Below, piece after piece: positions 50,738-64,000 of a stretch of DNA of 64,000 bases. The position numbers were made by a program, and so were the translations under genes. The notes below the pieces were generated by a model. That model did no database searches. It was not told the origin of the DNA and saw only the letters and a list, made by a program, of their open reading frames with translations. Source of the stretch: Amoebidium appalachense (Eukaryota > Ichthyosporea); assembly GCA_963693365.1 (NCBI GenBank), contig CAVNZM010000012.1, positions 2,852,001 through 2,916,000 on the forward strand, in the 5' to 3' direction. The stretch's first letter is position 1. Each line of letters starts with the position of its first letter.

Positions 50738-51224
50738 GGGCCCAACCACATCGGCAGAGTCACCTTGCAAAAAGCAGAATCATTCTGCAAAAGCAGAATT
50801 ATTTTGCAAGAAGTGGAACTACTCTGCAAACAGCAGAATTGTTCTGCAAAAGCAGGATAACTCTGCTAGTAGCAGAATCATTCTGCAGAATTATTCTGCT
50901 TTTAGCAGAATTATTCTGCTTTTAGCAGAACTATTCTGCTTTTAGCAGAACCATTTTGCTTTGAAATTCGACAGCAGAATCATTCTGCTGTTAGCAGAGT
51001 ACTATCTGCTTCTAGCAGAATAATTCTGCTTTTAGCAGATTAATTCTGCTTTTGGCAGAATTATTCTGCTGTTTGCAGATTGATTCTGCTTTTAGCAGGT
51101 TAATCCTGGTTCTGCAGAATAATTCTGCTTTTAGCAGAATGATTCTGCTTTTTGCAGAACAAGTATGCTATTTGCAGAATAATTCTGCTCGGAGCAAGTT
51201 GAGTAAGCCGATGTGGTTGGGCCC
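50738..51224. repeat. Array of palindromic AGCAGAAT/ATTCTGCT units inside an 18-bp inverted repeat
   Basis: gggcccaaccacatcggc at 50738-50755 and its exact complement at 51207-51224 enclose about 450 bp. Inside, tgcagaat.attctgc and agcagaat.attctgct units are spaced about 18-22 bp. The left part is less regular, with 'aaagcagaat' spacing, and the centre is regular with 'ttttagcagaattattctgc'. Each unit is a near-perfect palindrome, so both strands can form a row of hairpins. The ORF through it is a repeat artefact. Confidence 0.92.
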
Positions 51225-51428
51225 TGGGCGGGAGACGTCCCGCGGCGTAATGGTGCCCGGCCACTTACGTAAGCCAGTGGGTACATAGCCTTGGAGACTA
51301 GTCAAAAAGTGAAATAGTTATGAATCTGAAAGATCCAGTACATGAAAAGGTGGGGTAACTTGAAACAGGAAAATATCATAACAATAACAAGCGATTTGCC
51401 ATCCTGTGTGTGTGTGTATGCGCGTGCA

Positions 51429-51505
<77 letters not shown>

Positions 51506-52414
51506 GGGGGGGGGGGGGGGGGGTTGATCGTAGTGATTGCCATAAAGGGGTAGGAGTTTCCGAATTTAAGATTCTAGCGCTAGAACTATTAGAAAATTTA
51601 AGATTCTAGTGGGCTAGCCCCCAGAACATGTATGAATTTTTTTTTACTTTTGACTGGATTTATACATCCGAGAGATATGAAAGTATGCACAGTATACTTA
51701 CGAGGCAATAAAAAACTTCACGAGTTATCTATCCGGTAACAACGGTGCAAACTGAGATACCTGAACACTGTGTGAAAATCATATAGATACCCATTGTGTC
51801 ACGACCAACAGAATCCAACAAGAAATCTAAAGTATTCACATTGCCAGCCAATGTAGCAGACATCAAAATCACGATTTTTCCCTTTTCCCACGGTGAGCTA
51901 GGGGGGTCTGGATTATTAGCTGGCTAGAGCCAAAACTCACGTAATCTCAAATTCGGCCTAACCCCTGTACGTACGTTTTGCAGACACGCGTGCGGGTAAA
52001 CAATCGTGCACTAAGATTTCACTTAACTGTTCTTTCACGAGTGGGGATAATGGGCACTCGATTGCTAGTTTTTTGTAAGAGATAGGGGTTGGTGTAAGAG
52101 GGTCCCCTACCAGCGAGACTGGAATTAAACGCTCGGCTAAGTGTGTACTAGTAGTTTGGTCTGGTAACGGTGGTTAGCTTATAAGCTGATGGCACCTTTA
52201 ATTTAAGTACTCCCAACTAGGGTACAGCTGGTGCTGTGTGGACGGCGGTAGTTCCTATAAGGCCCCCCTGGTGGAACCCTCAAACCCTCCGGGAACAAAA
52301 CGGGATAAAATAAAAAAGGTGTAAATTTATGACATGTGTAGTCCCGAATGGAGGGTGCTGGTCTGGCAGATACCAAATATTTGTGCTTAAGTTTGGCTAC
52401 AATAATCCTATGTT

Positions 52415-52449
<35 letters not shown>

Positions 52450-52697
52450 TTTATAAAAACCTATTAGTTTAGTGATAACTAGGACGTTGTGTAGGTGGCG
52501 GGAATCGAATAATGAGGGGTAGGGTAATGCAGTGTGTGTATGTATCACGTGTGCGCGGTGCGTCCCCGTGTTTATAATACATAGTGACACGTGTATGTGC
52601 GGCCGTATGTGTGTTTGAGTAACTAACGAAGTCTGAATCATGCACGCTCAGGCTATGTTTGTGCTACTGCCACATATCCATACGGATACTATAACGG

Positions 52698-52746
<49 letters not shown>

Positions 52747-53559
52747 GGAGGAGGGGGTGGGGAAGGGGAGGGGGGAGGGTGTACATGGCCCCAATAAAGG
52801 ACTTCAAATCCACAGTTGTCGTTTCCCTCACGATGAAGATAGTTTTTCATGCGACACAGTCACAGCTTTTCATCCCTACATACTGATAATCTCTCACATA
52901 TGGGGAGGATTACCCGACATGCAGAGACATGCACGTGCACGGCAAAACATATATTCTGTGGCGGTCTTATTCACCGCCGCTCAATTCTTGCGTTGACCCC
53001 ATATATGGAGGATAAGTTAAGCACATGTATAACTGTTTGGTAAATAGTAAATGGCATATTACAGCTATCAAAAAGTATACATACAATGGTGTGCTACATT
53101 CACCACATAATTCGCGCGACATGGAAATATATCCGAAATTTTCATTTGAAAATTCACCAACAGAGTGCAAAAAATATCACATAGATGCTCATACTTAGTG
53201 TCAAGGAGGGGGACCACGATGGTCTCCCACTACCCGAGGGGGCGCTTTCAAGGGCTGCGGGGGTCACCAAATTGCAGGGGAGATGCACCAATGAGGCGGG
53301 TCCTTTTGCTTGCTTCACCTGGTTGGGCAGTGCAAATTGAACTGCAAGGATAAGGGGGGTTTAACGTTAGTGCCCTAAAAACGGACCCCCCCTCCCTCCC
53401 CCCCCCCCCCCCCCCCCCCACACACACACCCTTCCTTCTCCCCCCTCCCTCCCCCCTCCCCCCCAAATCCCAATCTTCCTCCGGGCTGAGAACGAGGCTA
53501 GGTAATGGTGGCTATGGGCGTTTTACAATATTTTGTTTATTATTATTTCCCGGGGAGGT

Positions 53560-53602
<43 letters not shown>

Positions 53603-53780
53603 GAGGGGAGATGGGGTTGATATGCAAGGATGTCGAGGAGTAGCAGGCGAGTTTTTTCCTTTTTTCTTTTTCTTTCCTTCTATCTTTTCTTTTCTTTTCT
53701 TATCTTTTTCTTTCTTTTTTTTTTCTCCTTTTTTTGGTGTTGTTGTTTGGTGGTGATGGTGGTGGTGGCAGGGGGAGAGG

Positions 53781-53857
<77 letters not shown>

Positions 53858-53998
53858 CTACCAAAGATCACTGTAGGCTCTATCAGTATTAGGGCTATAC
53901 AGAGGCAAACACACTGCGCGAGAATAGGCAACAATGCCGGGGGCCGGGAGGGGGGGGGGGAGGGGAGGGGAGTGAAAGATGGGTGGGGCGGGGGGGAA

Positions 53999-54033
<35 letters not shown>

Positions 54034-54124
54034 GGGATGGCATTTTGATGGGTGATAGGGAGCTCGAGGGAGTGAGGGTCGACTGGGTGGTGTCTCTAAT
54101 CATGTTTTTGAATTTGCACATTTT
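51225..54124. other. Gene-free region with (TG)n, T-run and giant G-runs
   Basis: (TG)n at about 51431-51502 followed by a G-run, T33 at about 52418-52446, G-runs at about 52705-52745 and 53562-53601, the 76-base G-run at 53782-53857, and G31 near 54001-54031. 51540-52400 is repeat-poor. No exon supported. Confidence 0.6.
53782..53857 (+). repeat. 76-base uninterrupted G-run
   Basis: The longest homopolymer in the window, preceded by a TC-rich then GGT-rich stretch. Length may be limited by sequencing accuracy. Confidence 0.9.
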
Positions 54125-55134
54125 CTAGTTCCTTGTATTTTTTTTGGTGTGTGTATGTGCTCGCACACGCGGAGATGTGTGTGTGCGTGCGTGGGTGCTT
54201 GTGTGGGTCAGTGGGTGTGTGCGTGCGTGGGTGTGTGCGTGTGTGGAATGTGTGCATGCATCCGTGTACACAGTATGGAGATAGGGCATGTAGGACTCAA
54301 AGTTTAAAGTGTGGGAGACAGACATAAATAATGGCTTGTTTGGAATATTGCGTGCAACTGCAAATGCAAAGCTACTGTAGGACTCAAAGTTTAAAGTGTG
54401 GGAGACAGACATAAATAATGGCTTGTATGGAATATTGCGTGCAACTGCAAATGCAAAGCTACTGCCACAAGGAGTGTGTGCATGCGGGTGTGTTTTAAAA
54501 CACCAAAAACCTCGAAGAAGTATAGGATCAGACAGTGTAATCATCAGATGAAAAGACCGGCATTTCGAAAGGTAGGGATGGAATGCGACAAGAAAAGATG
54601 TGTGTTGCATTGAATGGTCGCACCCCCTACAGTTTGTGGAGAAAAACTCACACGTTCACAGGGCAAAAAGAGAAGGGAAAGAGATGGAAAATACCGAGTC
54701 TGCGCTTAAGGTCTGCAGGGGTTAAGGTTGAATTCTGAGACAGAAGAATTGCAGCAATCCCTGAGACATGGGGGGCTGCCTGGGACGTGCCCGATTTGGT
54801 AATCGTGTCGGTGGAATCCCCCGCTCCTATTGGTGGATCAATGAGATCGGAGGAGGGCAATTTTGATGGTCTTAATCAAAATATAGTAGCACAGGCAGCG
54901 TGAGTGATGGAGGGATATCGGCGGGCATTAAGCGTTGGGAGAGAGGGGGGGGGGGGGGAGGGCAGGGGGGGAAGACGGGGGGGGGGGGGGGGGGGGGGAG
55001 GGGCCGGAGGGGGGGGAAGATGTTGGATGAGAAGCTATTGTATCTGCTGTTGAGATATCTCTCGCCCACGACCTTCCCTATCCTATAACCTCTATTTTTC
55101 GTTCTTTTCTCTGCGCTTCCTTCTTTCCATCCCC

Positions 55135-55165
<31 letters not shown>

Positions 55166-55521
55166 AAAAAAAAAAAAAGGAAGAAACAGAAAAGCAAAAA
55201 GCAAAAAAATAAATAAAAATAAAAAATAAAAAAAACGGCTGCGGGGAGGGGCGGGGGGGGGGGGGGGGGGGGGGGGGGACAGGGGGTAGCCAGGTTGCCA
55301 CGTACTTTCTTATAAGGGAGGAAGAAGGGGGGCAGAGTGGGAGGGGGGGGAGGGGGTGCACGGAGGTGGTGGGGTTGGAAGAAAAGAGTTTTGTAGTTGA
55401 GAAGATTCATAAAGAGCATGTGTTTAAAAGACTGGGGCTGTGTTCAGTAATATGGGTGAAGAGGTTGGTTTGAAAACTGTGTGGGGTGAGGTGTGGTGCT
55501 GATGGTGGTCACCCCACGGTA

Positions 55522-55565
<44 letters not shown>

Positions 55566-56597
55566 GGGGAGGGGGAGGGGGAAAGGGGAGGAGAGGGGGG
55601 GGAAGGGGGCGGAGGGGTGGGGGAGGGGGGTTATTCTTACGTGTTACATTTGAGACACTAACAATGAACTCTCCGGGTGCAAACAAAGTCACACAGCTCC
55701 CATAGTTGCTGAAGCCACTGCAATAAAACGGAATCGTGAATTATTGCAACAGTGTTTCTTTAGCACACTGAAGGGAACTAAATATAGCCAAAGTGATTCT
55801 TTAACACACTGCCACGAAGGACCTGTCCCATTATTAACACCAAAACGATTTCCGCTCGTTTACCCTTCATCCCCCCCCCCCCCCAAAAAAAAAAAAAAAA
55901 AAAGAAAGAAAGACAGAAAAGAAAAGATTAGAAAAGAAAAGAAAGGAAGGAAGGAAGAATAGCAAAGGAAAGGCAAAAGGGCAACATATCAATCATTGCG
56001 AACTGCCTTGTTGTCTCGTTCGTAGTGGCTGCAAGGCAACTCAGCCATCCCCCCCTCCCCCCCACCACTTTCCCCCCTCCCCTCCCCCCCCCCCCCAAAA
56101 AAAAAAAAAAAAAAAAAAAGGCAAGCCATCCCGGAGAGATGCATGCGTGCCTGTGGGTTGATGGTTGGTGGGTAAGTGGGTGGGAGTACTGCACCTGCGT
56201 GTGTCTGTCTTTCCCGTAGAGCCCACGGCCACAACCCCATCAGCAGAGGCTGGACTGGACAGGCAGGCATCTCGCTGCTCATTGCCTTATATGGAAGGTG
56301 TCAGTTCCAAATATGGAGGGTGTGGGTGGTCCCACATAAGGAAGGTGTGCCATTTCTGCTTACGGAAGGCGGAGCTTTGTTTGTTTACGAGGGTTTAGTG
56401 TTATGATCTTTACACTTATTCCACTATAACTCATGTACCTAGTTGTACTCAGGTAAAGGTGCAACACCATGATTCATGGGTACTGGCATGATAGGACCAT
56501 AAACCAACAGCCACCAATCCACACGCCTGTGTTCTTTTGTTGATATACAGTGTACTCACTTCAGACTTCTTCGTTGTGCCATCCCCCCTCCCCCCTC

Positions 56598-56628
<31 letters not shown>

Positions 56629-56640
56629 ACAAAACCTCCC

Positions 56641-56671
<31 letters not shown>

Positions 56672-57083
56672 AAAAAAAAAAAAAAAGCTCTCAAGAATCC
56701 TCACATGCCGGCAAGCACCATGCTCTTCCAAACACCTGATATCTCCTCCCGACTCCCTACACCCCTACTTCGCCTTCTTATATCCTTGGGCATTCTTATT
56801 TTTCCCTCAACACTTCTTCCGTCCTCTCCAATCCCCCCTTCACCAACATCCGCAGCCTGCCCCCCTCCCCCCCCTCCCCCTCCCCTCCCTGCCCTGCCCC
56901 CCCCCTCCCCCCCCCCGCCAGCCACACACGAGCACTGAAAAAAAAACTTTTACACGCCTGACCACCAACCCTCAATGTGCTTTCAGCTCCGGCAACCCCC
57001 CTCTCCCCCCCCGCCCCTCTCCCCTGCCTCCCTTCCCCTTTTTCCTCTCCACCCTCCTCCAACCCACGATTCCCCCCCCCCCC

Positions 57084-57114
<31 letters not shown>

Positions 57115-57263
57115 ACACACCTGCAGCCACTACGACGTGTATGCCCGAACCAATCAGATTCCTCAACACCTCATTCAACACCTCAGACTTGTTTCCCCCT
57201 AGACTGTTGTTGATGATGGTCGGCCGCCGGGATTCTACGGGTTGGTCCATGTACTGTGTGTGT

Positions 57264-57295
<32 letters not shown>

Positions 57296-57611
57296 TTGGG
57301 TGCGCGCGCCGCGTGTGTGTTTGTATGTGTGGGGCCAGTGATGCGGAACTTATGATACGGCCTATTATAGCAATATTCATGGGAGGTCACAAGACTGGCA
57401 AATAAAAAAAAGCTGGTGGTGTGGGGTGTGGATGGGTGGGTGGGTGCACGTGGGTGGGTGAGCTGGGTGGATGGTAACAACGGGTGAGTGGGTGGGGTGG
57501 GTCTATTGCAGTTTAGCTAAGTCAGAAAGCGAAGTGGGTTTTTGAGAAGCGGATGTCTGTGTGTCTGTGTGTGTACGTGTGTGTGTATTTCGTGTGTGTG
57601 TATGTGGAGGT

Positions 57612-57642
<31 letters not shown>

Positions 57643-58071
57643 GTTTGGAAGTGACGTGGAGGGGTGCACACAATCCAGCGAATAAACGCATGTGTGATCA
57701 ATTAAGCAAGGGAGGTATCCAGTGGGGGGGATATACACACCCTCTTCCACACATAGTTGAGCCCACTGATGATGTCGGCAACACTCCCCTTTCCGTCTGC
57801 ATTGAGCACACGAACATCGATGATGCTGGCCTGGGGACGGGATAACCAAAGAGAATTGTGGTTAGAAGTCAAGATGGATGCATAGTGGATATCTCTGGTG
57901 GGAAGCAAGAGAGTGTTGCAACATAAGCAACATAGTAGCGTGATAGCAGTAGTGTTGTAAGATGATACCCAGTATGGACCCTAAAACTCTATTGCATTTC
58001 ATGTACCTTCTATACCTAAATGGAGCCCATGGAAGGGGATGCCACTGGGGTGGGGGGTTGGAGGTGACTTT

Positions 58072-58125
<54 letters not shown>

Positions 58126-58499
58126 GGGGGGGGGGAGAACAGAAGTGTGTGTGCGTGTGTTGTGCGTGCGTGTGTTGTGTGTGTAGGTGTTTGTGTGTGT
58201 GTCCGTGCGTGTGTTTGCGTGCCTAAGTGCTTGCCGTGTTTTGTGGTGTACGTTCTACAAATGTGTGTGCGCGCGCACGTAACCGTGTGGTGTGGGTCTA
58301 AAAAGGGTGAAATATTGAGGGAAATGGTGCTGAGAAAAGGGAATAAGGGTTGGCACCTTTTTGGCAACACCGTAGGTTTTTGAGCCAATGATACCGGCTA
58401 CGTGTGTGCCGTGGGAGTGTGGGTCGAAGTTTCCATCCTGTGTACGTGTGTGTGTGTGTGTGTGTGCGCGCGCGCGTGCGTGCGTGTGTGTGTGCGTGT

Positions 58500-58572
<73 letters not shown>

Positions 58573-60808
58573 TGTATGTGGTTGTGTATCTGCGTATGCA
58601 GGCATGCTTGCCGTGCATGCATGTGTGGCTGTGCGAGGGAACACGGGAGCAACAGAGCATGGGGAAAGATGTGAAAATATGCGGTGAGACAAAACATGTT
58701 TCAAGCGATGGATGGAAACGAGTGTGAAGAGACGATTCTCAGGAGGGGGGTAAGGAGACGTGGTTCAACAAAATGGTTTCCCTATTCTTTGGAACTTGGT
58801 GATATCCATGGGGCGATAAGAATGGGTTAGTTTGTACCCCCCGGTTGTATATTCTTCTTGCTGCTGGGTTTTTTTTTTTTTTTTTTTTTTTTTATTTCTT
58901 TTTTGGGGGGGGGGGGGAGGGGGGGGTTACATTCACTGCATCAAATCCCCGGCTTAGACGGTCCTCAAACTCGGGGTGGGGGTTTATGCCCGTGTCCACC
59001 ACATAGACATCAACACCATCACCCTGCCTGTGTGTGGGGGGGAGGGAGGGAGGGGGGGGGGGGGTTTGGAGGGTCAGACACAAGCGATAGGTAGGTGTAC
59101 AAATGGATCTACCCGATATACTTATTCACTTTTTTTTTTTTTTTTTTTTTAGGGGGGGGGGGGGGGGGGGGGAGGTTCTTACTTGCAGGGAGAGATGGGG
59201 GAGGCGGTGGAGGATGAGTGGGGGAGAGGGAGGAGAGGAGGGGAGGGATGAGGTGGGGTGGGGGGAGGGGATTGAAGTGATAGAAGCGATAGTGGGCTGC
59301 AAGTGCACTGATATTGCATGGTGGGGGCATGTGTATGGGCACTTGTACGTGTGTGTGCTTGTGAACAGGCGTGTTATTTTGTTGATTTATACAGTATGGT
59401 GTTTGTATGTGTACATGTGTTCTGAACCGTTAGAGTCGCTTGCTTGTGCGTATGGCACGCATGTGTATGTTTGTGGCAGATTCAATGCAAGGGAGGGTGT
59501 GTGCTCACCATGTACTGGCCATATATGTCCCGTCATAGATCTCTGACTCTTGGAATATTCTTTCCATGTTCCATTGAGTGGTGGTTGTGTTGATGCACTG
59601 CACGCTCATTTGCATATTTGGCTCTATGAACATAATATCTGATGAATTTCTTATACTTTCAATCTCCGATTTGGTGAAATTTCCGGTAAATCCACGGATG
59701 AGAGAGTGCTGTTGCTTGTTGGAGAAATCGAAGGACCGTCCCCGGGCTTTTAGCTTCTGTACAGCGTTATTTTCTTCTGTAGATGTGTGTGTGTGTGTGC
59801 GTGTGTGCATGTGTGTGCGTGTGTGTGCGCGCGCGTGTGCTCGTGCGTGCGTGTGTGTGTGCATGCGGTGCGCGCGTGGGTGGGTGTATGCGTGCGTGTG
59901 TGTGCACGTGCACGTGTGTGTATGGTGGTGTCACAATATGTGTATTGGGGGAGACGGAAGAGGGCGAATGAAGGAGGTGAGATGGACATGGGGTGTGCGC
60001 ATAGGGTTAGGAGTTAAGAAGGAAGAGGGGGGGGGGGGGGAGGGGGGGGGGAGGGAGGGAGGGGGGGGGGGGAGGTGGGGGCGACACAGAGAAGCCCCCG
60101 GAGAGAGGGAGGGAAAAGCGTGGGTGGGTGTGGTTGCACGGTTTTCGTGAATATCCAGGTTGTGCTCATTTGACTGTGTGCACAAAAGTGAGTACACATC
60201 TATGTGTGCATCTTTGCAGGTGTTTGTGCATACATTCGTGTTCATGCAGGTGTGTGGCTGTGCACATGGCCTCCGTGTGTTATTTTGGGCAGTTGGGCGG
60301 GTGGGGCAGGTGAACTGCAGGCGGAAAGTGTGCATGTGCATGTGCAGATGCGTGTGTGTGCAGTTGTATGTGTGCATGGCCAGACTTCAATTACCAGATG
60401 CACACAGACATGCCGGGTATACGTGTGCTCTGTTTTGCGCCGCTATAAAGCACAACTACTTGTGTTTTTTGTTTCCTTTAAAGAGTGTGCATGTATGGAT
60501 GTATCGTTCATCGTTCGTACCCGATGTGGTTATCGGTGTGCCAGAGCTTTCAAAACGTAAGAAACGGAAAACAGGGGTGGGGGGACTCACACACAGAGTC
60601 AGCAACACACATTCAAACCGCATAGAAGAAAGGCACACATCCCCAAACACTGCACACCACCACAGTGCCCAACACACTACAGAAACACACACGTGTGCTC
60701 TGCATACAAAAATTCGTTTGTAGGCACACACCTGATGTCAGCAAGACACTGCGTTGAGCCTCAGGGCGGTAGACAACCAACCATTGATCGGTGTTGGAAC
60801 TTTTCACC
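54125..60808 (-). CDS. Subtilisin-like serine protease, proteinase K type (S8), with I9 propeptide
   Basis: Exons (minus): 60732-60808, 59509-59776, 58931-59027, 58357-58437, 57741-57830, 57121-57253, 56195-56285, 55641-55717, 54695-54826 and a last exon starting 54444 (or 54357). Junction phases agree. The propeptide inhibitor has [11 protein letters not shown] and [18 protein letters not shown]. The catalytic set is Asp in [17 protein letters not shown], His in [14 protein letters not shown], the oxyanion Asn in [19 protein letters not shown], and Ser in [18 protein letters not shown] (Gln replaces the usual Met after Ser). NNSLGG lines the substrate cleft. The enzyme is probably secreted or vesicular, but the signal-peptide exon was not found; it should lie above 60808. 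The last exon begins [13 protein letters not shown], recalling the family's C-terminal IP..NPNKLLF, but no early stop follows, so its end is uncertain. Introns hold (GT)n and G-runs. Confidence 0.92.
54289..54462 (-). repeat. 87-bp in-frame tandem duplication of the protease's last-exon start
   Basis: Two copies, 54289-54375 and 54376-54462, differ by one base (PNK versus PYK codon). Each contains the acceptor tttgcatttgcag and the codons VARNIP(Y/N)KPLFMSVS. 87 bp equals 29 codons and the frame stays open through both. Either copy could be spliced in alone, or both translated. Confidence 0.9.
54827..56194. repeat. Homopolymer-rich introns of the protease (C/A and G blocks)
   Basis: G-runs at about 54944-54957, 54976-54998, 55248-55278 and 55525-55564. 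C-then-A blocks at about 55131-55178, 55871-55903 and 56084-56119. Exon 55641-55717 sits between them. Confidence 0.9.
58081..58580. repeat. T/G block and (TG)n in protease introns
   Basis: T-run then G-run at about 58069-58124. (TG)n at about 58449-58470 and 58496-58568, the latter forming the polypyrimidine/CA acceptor region of the His exon on the gene strand. Confidence 0.93.
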
Positions 60809-63165
<2,357 letters not shown>

Positions 63166-63169
63166 TCGG

Positions 63170-63773
63170 GGTCTTCTGCAGGGGTCCCTCGATCCTGAGT
63201 CCGTTGTTGTTTGACGTTTTCATCGACGATTTAGCCTGCGCCCTCGAACCTTTTGGCCAACTGCATACCCGCCGTGTACCGGGTCTCCTTTTTGCGGACG
63301 ATATTGTTCTTTGTTCCTTAACCGAAGACGTCATGCACCAGATGCTTCGTCAGTTGGATCAATGGTGCACCGCGAGAATCTGTCGGAATTGCAAAGTGTG
63401 CTACTTTTTCGAAAAACGCTTCCTTTCGATTGGCCGGTCTTCCTATTCCTGTTCAGAGCACCTATGACTATTTGGGCATTCCTTTTACTGCACGGGGTAT
63501 TGATTTCTGCAAGCTCCTCACGGCACGGATCGCTCGTGCGAAGGGTAAGCTTCACATCGTGTCAAATATGTTTCAACGGGAGTCTGTGATCCATCCTGCG
63601 AACCTTCTTCTCTACTATAAAACTTTTTTACGGCTGACTTTCGAATATGGACTTCCGCTATTAGCCTGCGCCCCACCTCGCGAGGCGGCCGTGGCGCTGA
63701 AAGAGTTCGACGATTTTCAGGGTACTCCGCTGCGCACTTTGTTTCGTACTCGGTTAAATTTGTGCCTCCCTTA
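63170..63773 (+). mobile_element. Degenerate LINE (non-LTR) reverse transcriptase fragment
   Basis: LSPLLFDVFIDDLACAL is followed by the polymerase active-site motif GLLFADDIVLC (A/D-D signature near 63290-63310). Then, in another frame, comes YDYLGIPFTARGI and the RT thumb-like stretch LLYYKTFLRLTFEYGLPLLA. At least two frame changes (near 63195 and 63430) and missing ends show a dead copy. It is 5' truncated at about 63165 and ends at a stop at 63774. Confidence 0.82.
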
Positions 63774-63774
63774 A

Positions 63775-64000
63775 TCAGTATGTTTGGATTGTCGTCTGCT
63801 GTTTGTCGTATGGAGGAATTGTCTCTTCGTTTTTGTTTTCATTTAGTTAGGATACCTGATGGTCACCCTCTTTATGCTTTCTCCCCCCCCCTCCCTCCAT
63901 CCCTCTTCCCCCCCGATTCACCAACGCCACTTCTGAATGTCCTCATGAGCCTACCCTCTTTCAACCTGATTCTTCCCCTCGCTATCTCACTCCCTTTTTC
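63775..64000. other. Window end, pyrimidine-rich, nothing assigned
   Basis: Possibly the 3' part of the LINE copy. No feature supported. Confidence 0.4.

Noticed and set aside
54555-54632. Alternative last protease exon after the acceptor ending at 54631
   Set aside because: In phase and ends at a stop, but the peptide shows no likeness to subtilisin C-termini, unlike the exon at 54444. Not fully excluded.

Overview
The window is eukaryotic nuclear DNA from an organism I cannot name. Five spliced genes, one decayed gene and several transposon remnants sit in DNA saturated with microsatellites and very long G or C homopolymers. Gene content (COMMD7, HYR-like modules, a Rolling stone-like membrane protein, a Ty3/gypsy chromovirus) would suit a unicellular relative of animals such as an ichthyosporean, but that is only inference. 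Exons were found by protein-family similarity plus splice-site and phase continuity. All five gene models keep frame across the junctions given.

Layout: 1-5057 holds polypyrimidine tracts and no recognised gene, apart from two diverged exon-like repeats. LSM4 (minus, 5058-11310) and COMMD7 (plus, 11929-17387) are divergent and share a promoter region of about 0.6 kb. A Cof-type HAD phosphatase (plus, 18810-28457) has a TATA box upstream, and its introns carry two inverted-repeat transposons and a partial copy of its fourth exon. A decayed gene of HYR-like repeat modules (minus, about 31.2-35.1 kb) shows one conserved phase-1 module per exon, but most modules are frameshifted or contain a stop.

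A Rolling stone-like multi-pass membrane protein (plus, 37731-42931) is followed, tail to tail, by the last-exon fragment of a paralogue (minus, 45944-46068). Just past the truncated end of that fragment lie an 86-bp tandem repeat and the 3' half of a Ty3/gypsy chromovirus with its 3' LTR (46401-48084). After a 0.5-kb CT tract comes an array of palindromic 17-19 bp units enclosed by an 18-bp inverted repeat (50738-51224). A subtilisin-like secreted-type protease (minus, about 54.1-60.8 kb) has the complete catalytic set and a tandemly duplicated C-terminal exon. The window ends with a degenerate LINE reverse-transcriptase fragment.

The genes belong to unrelated processes: RNA processing, endosomal/COMMD biology, phosphoester hydrolysis, extracellular adhesion, membrane and proteolysis. 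There is no operon-like organisation. The strongest unexplained signals are the palindromic array, the repeated capture of splice sites and exons by tandem duplication, and the fixed polarity of compound repeats (C-run, then CA, then A; or T, then TG, then G). I did not see a coherent new multi-gene system.
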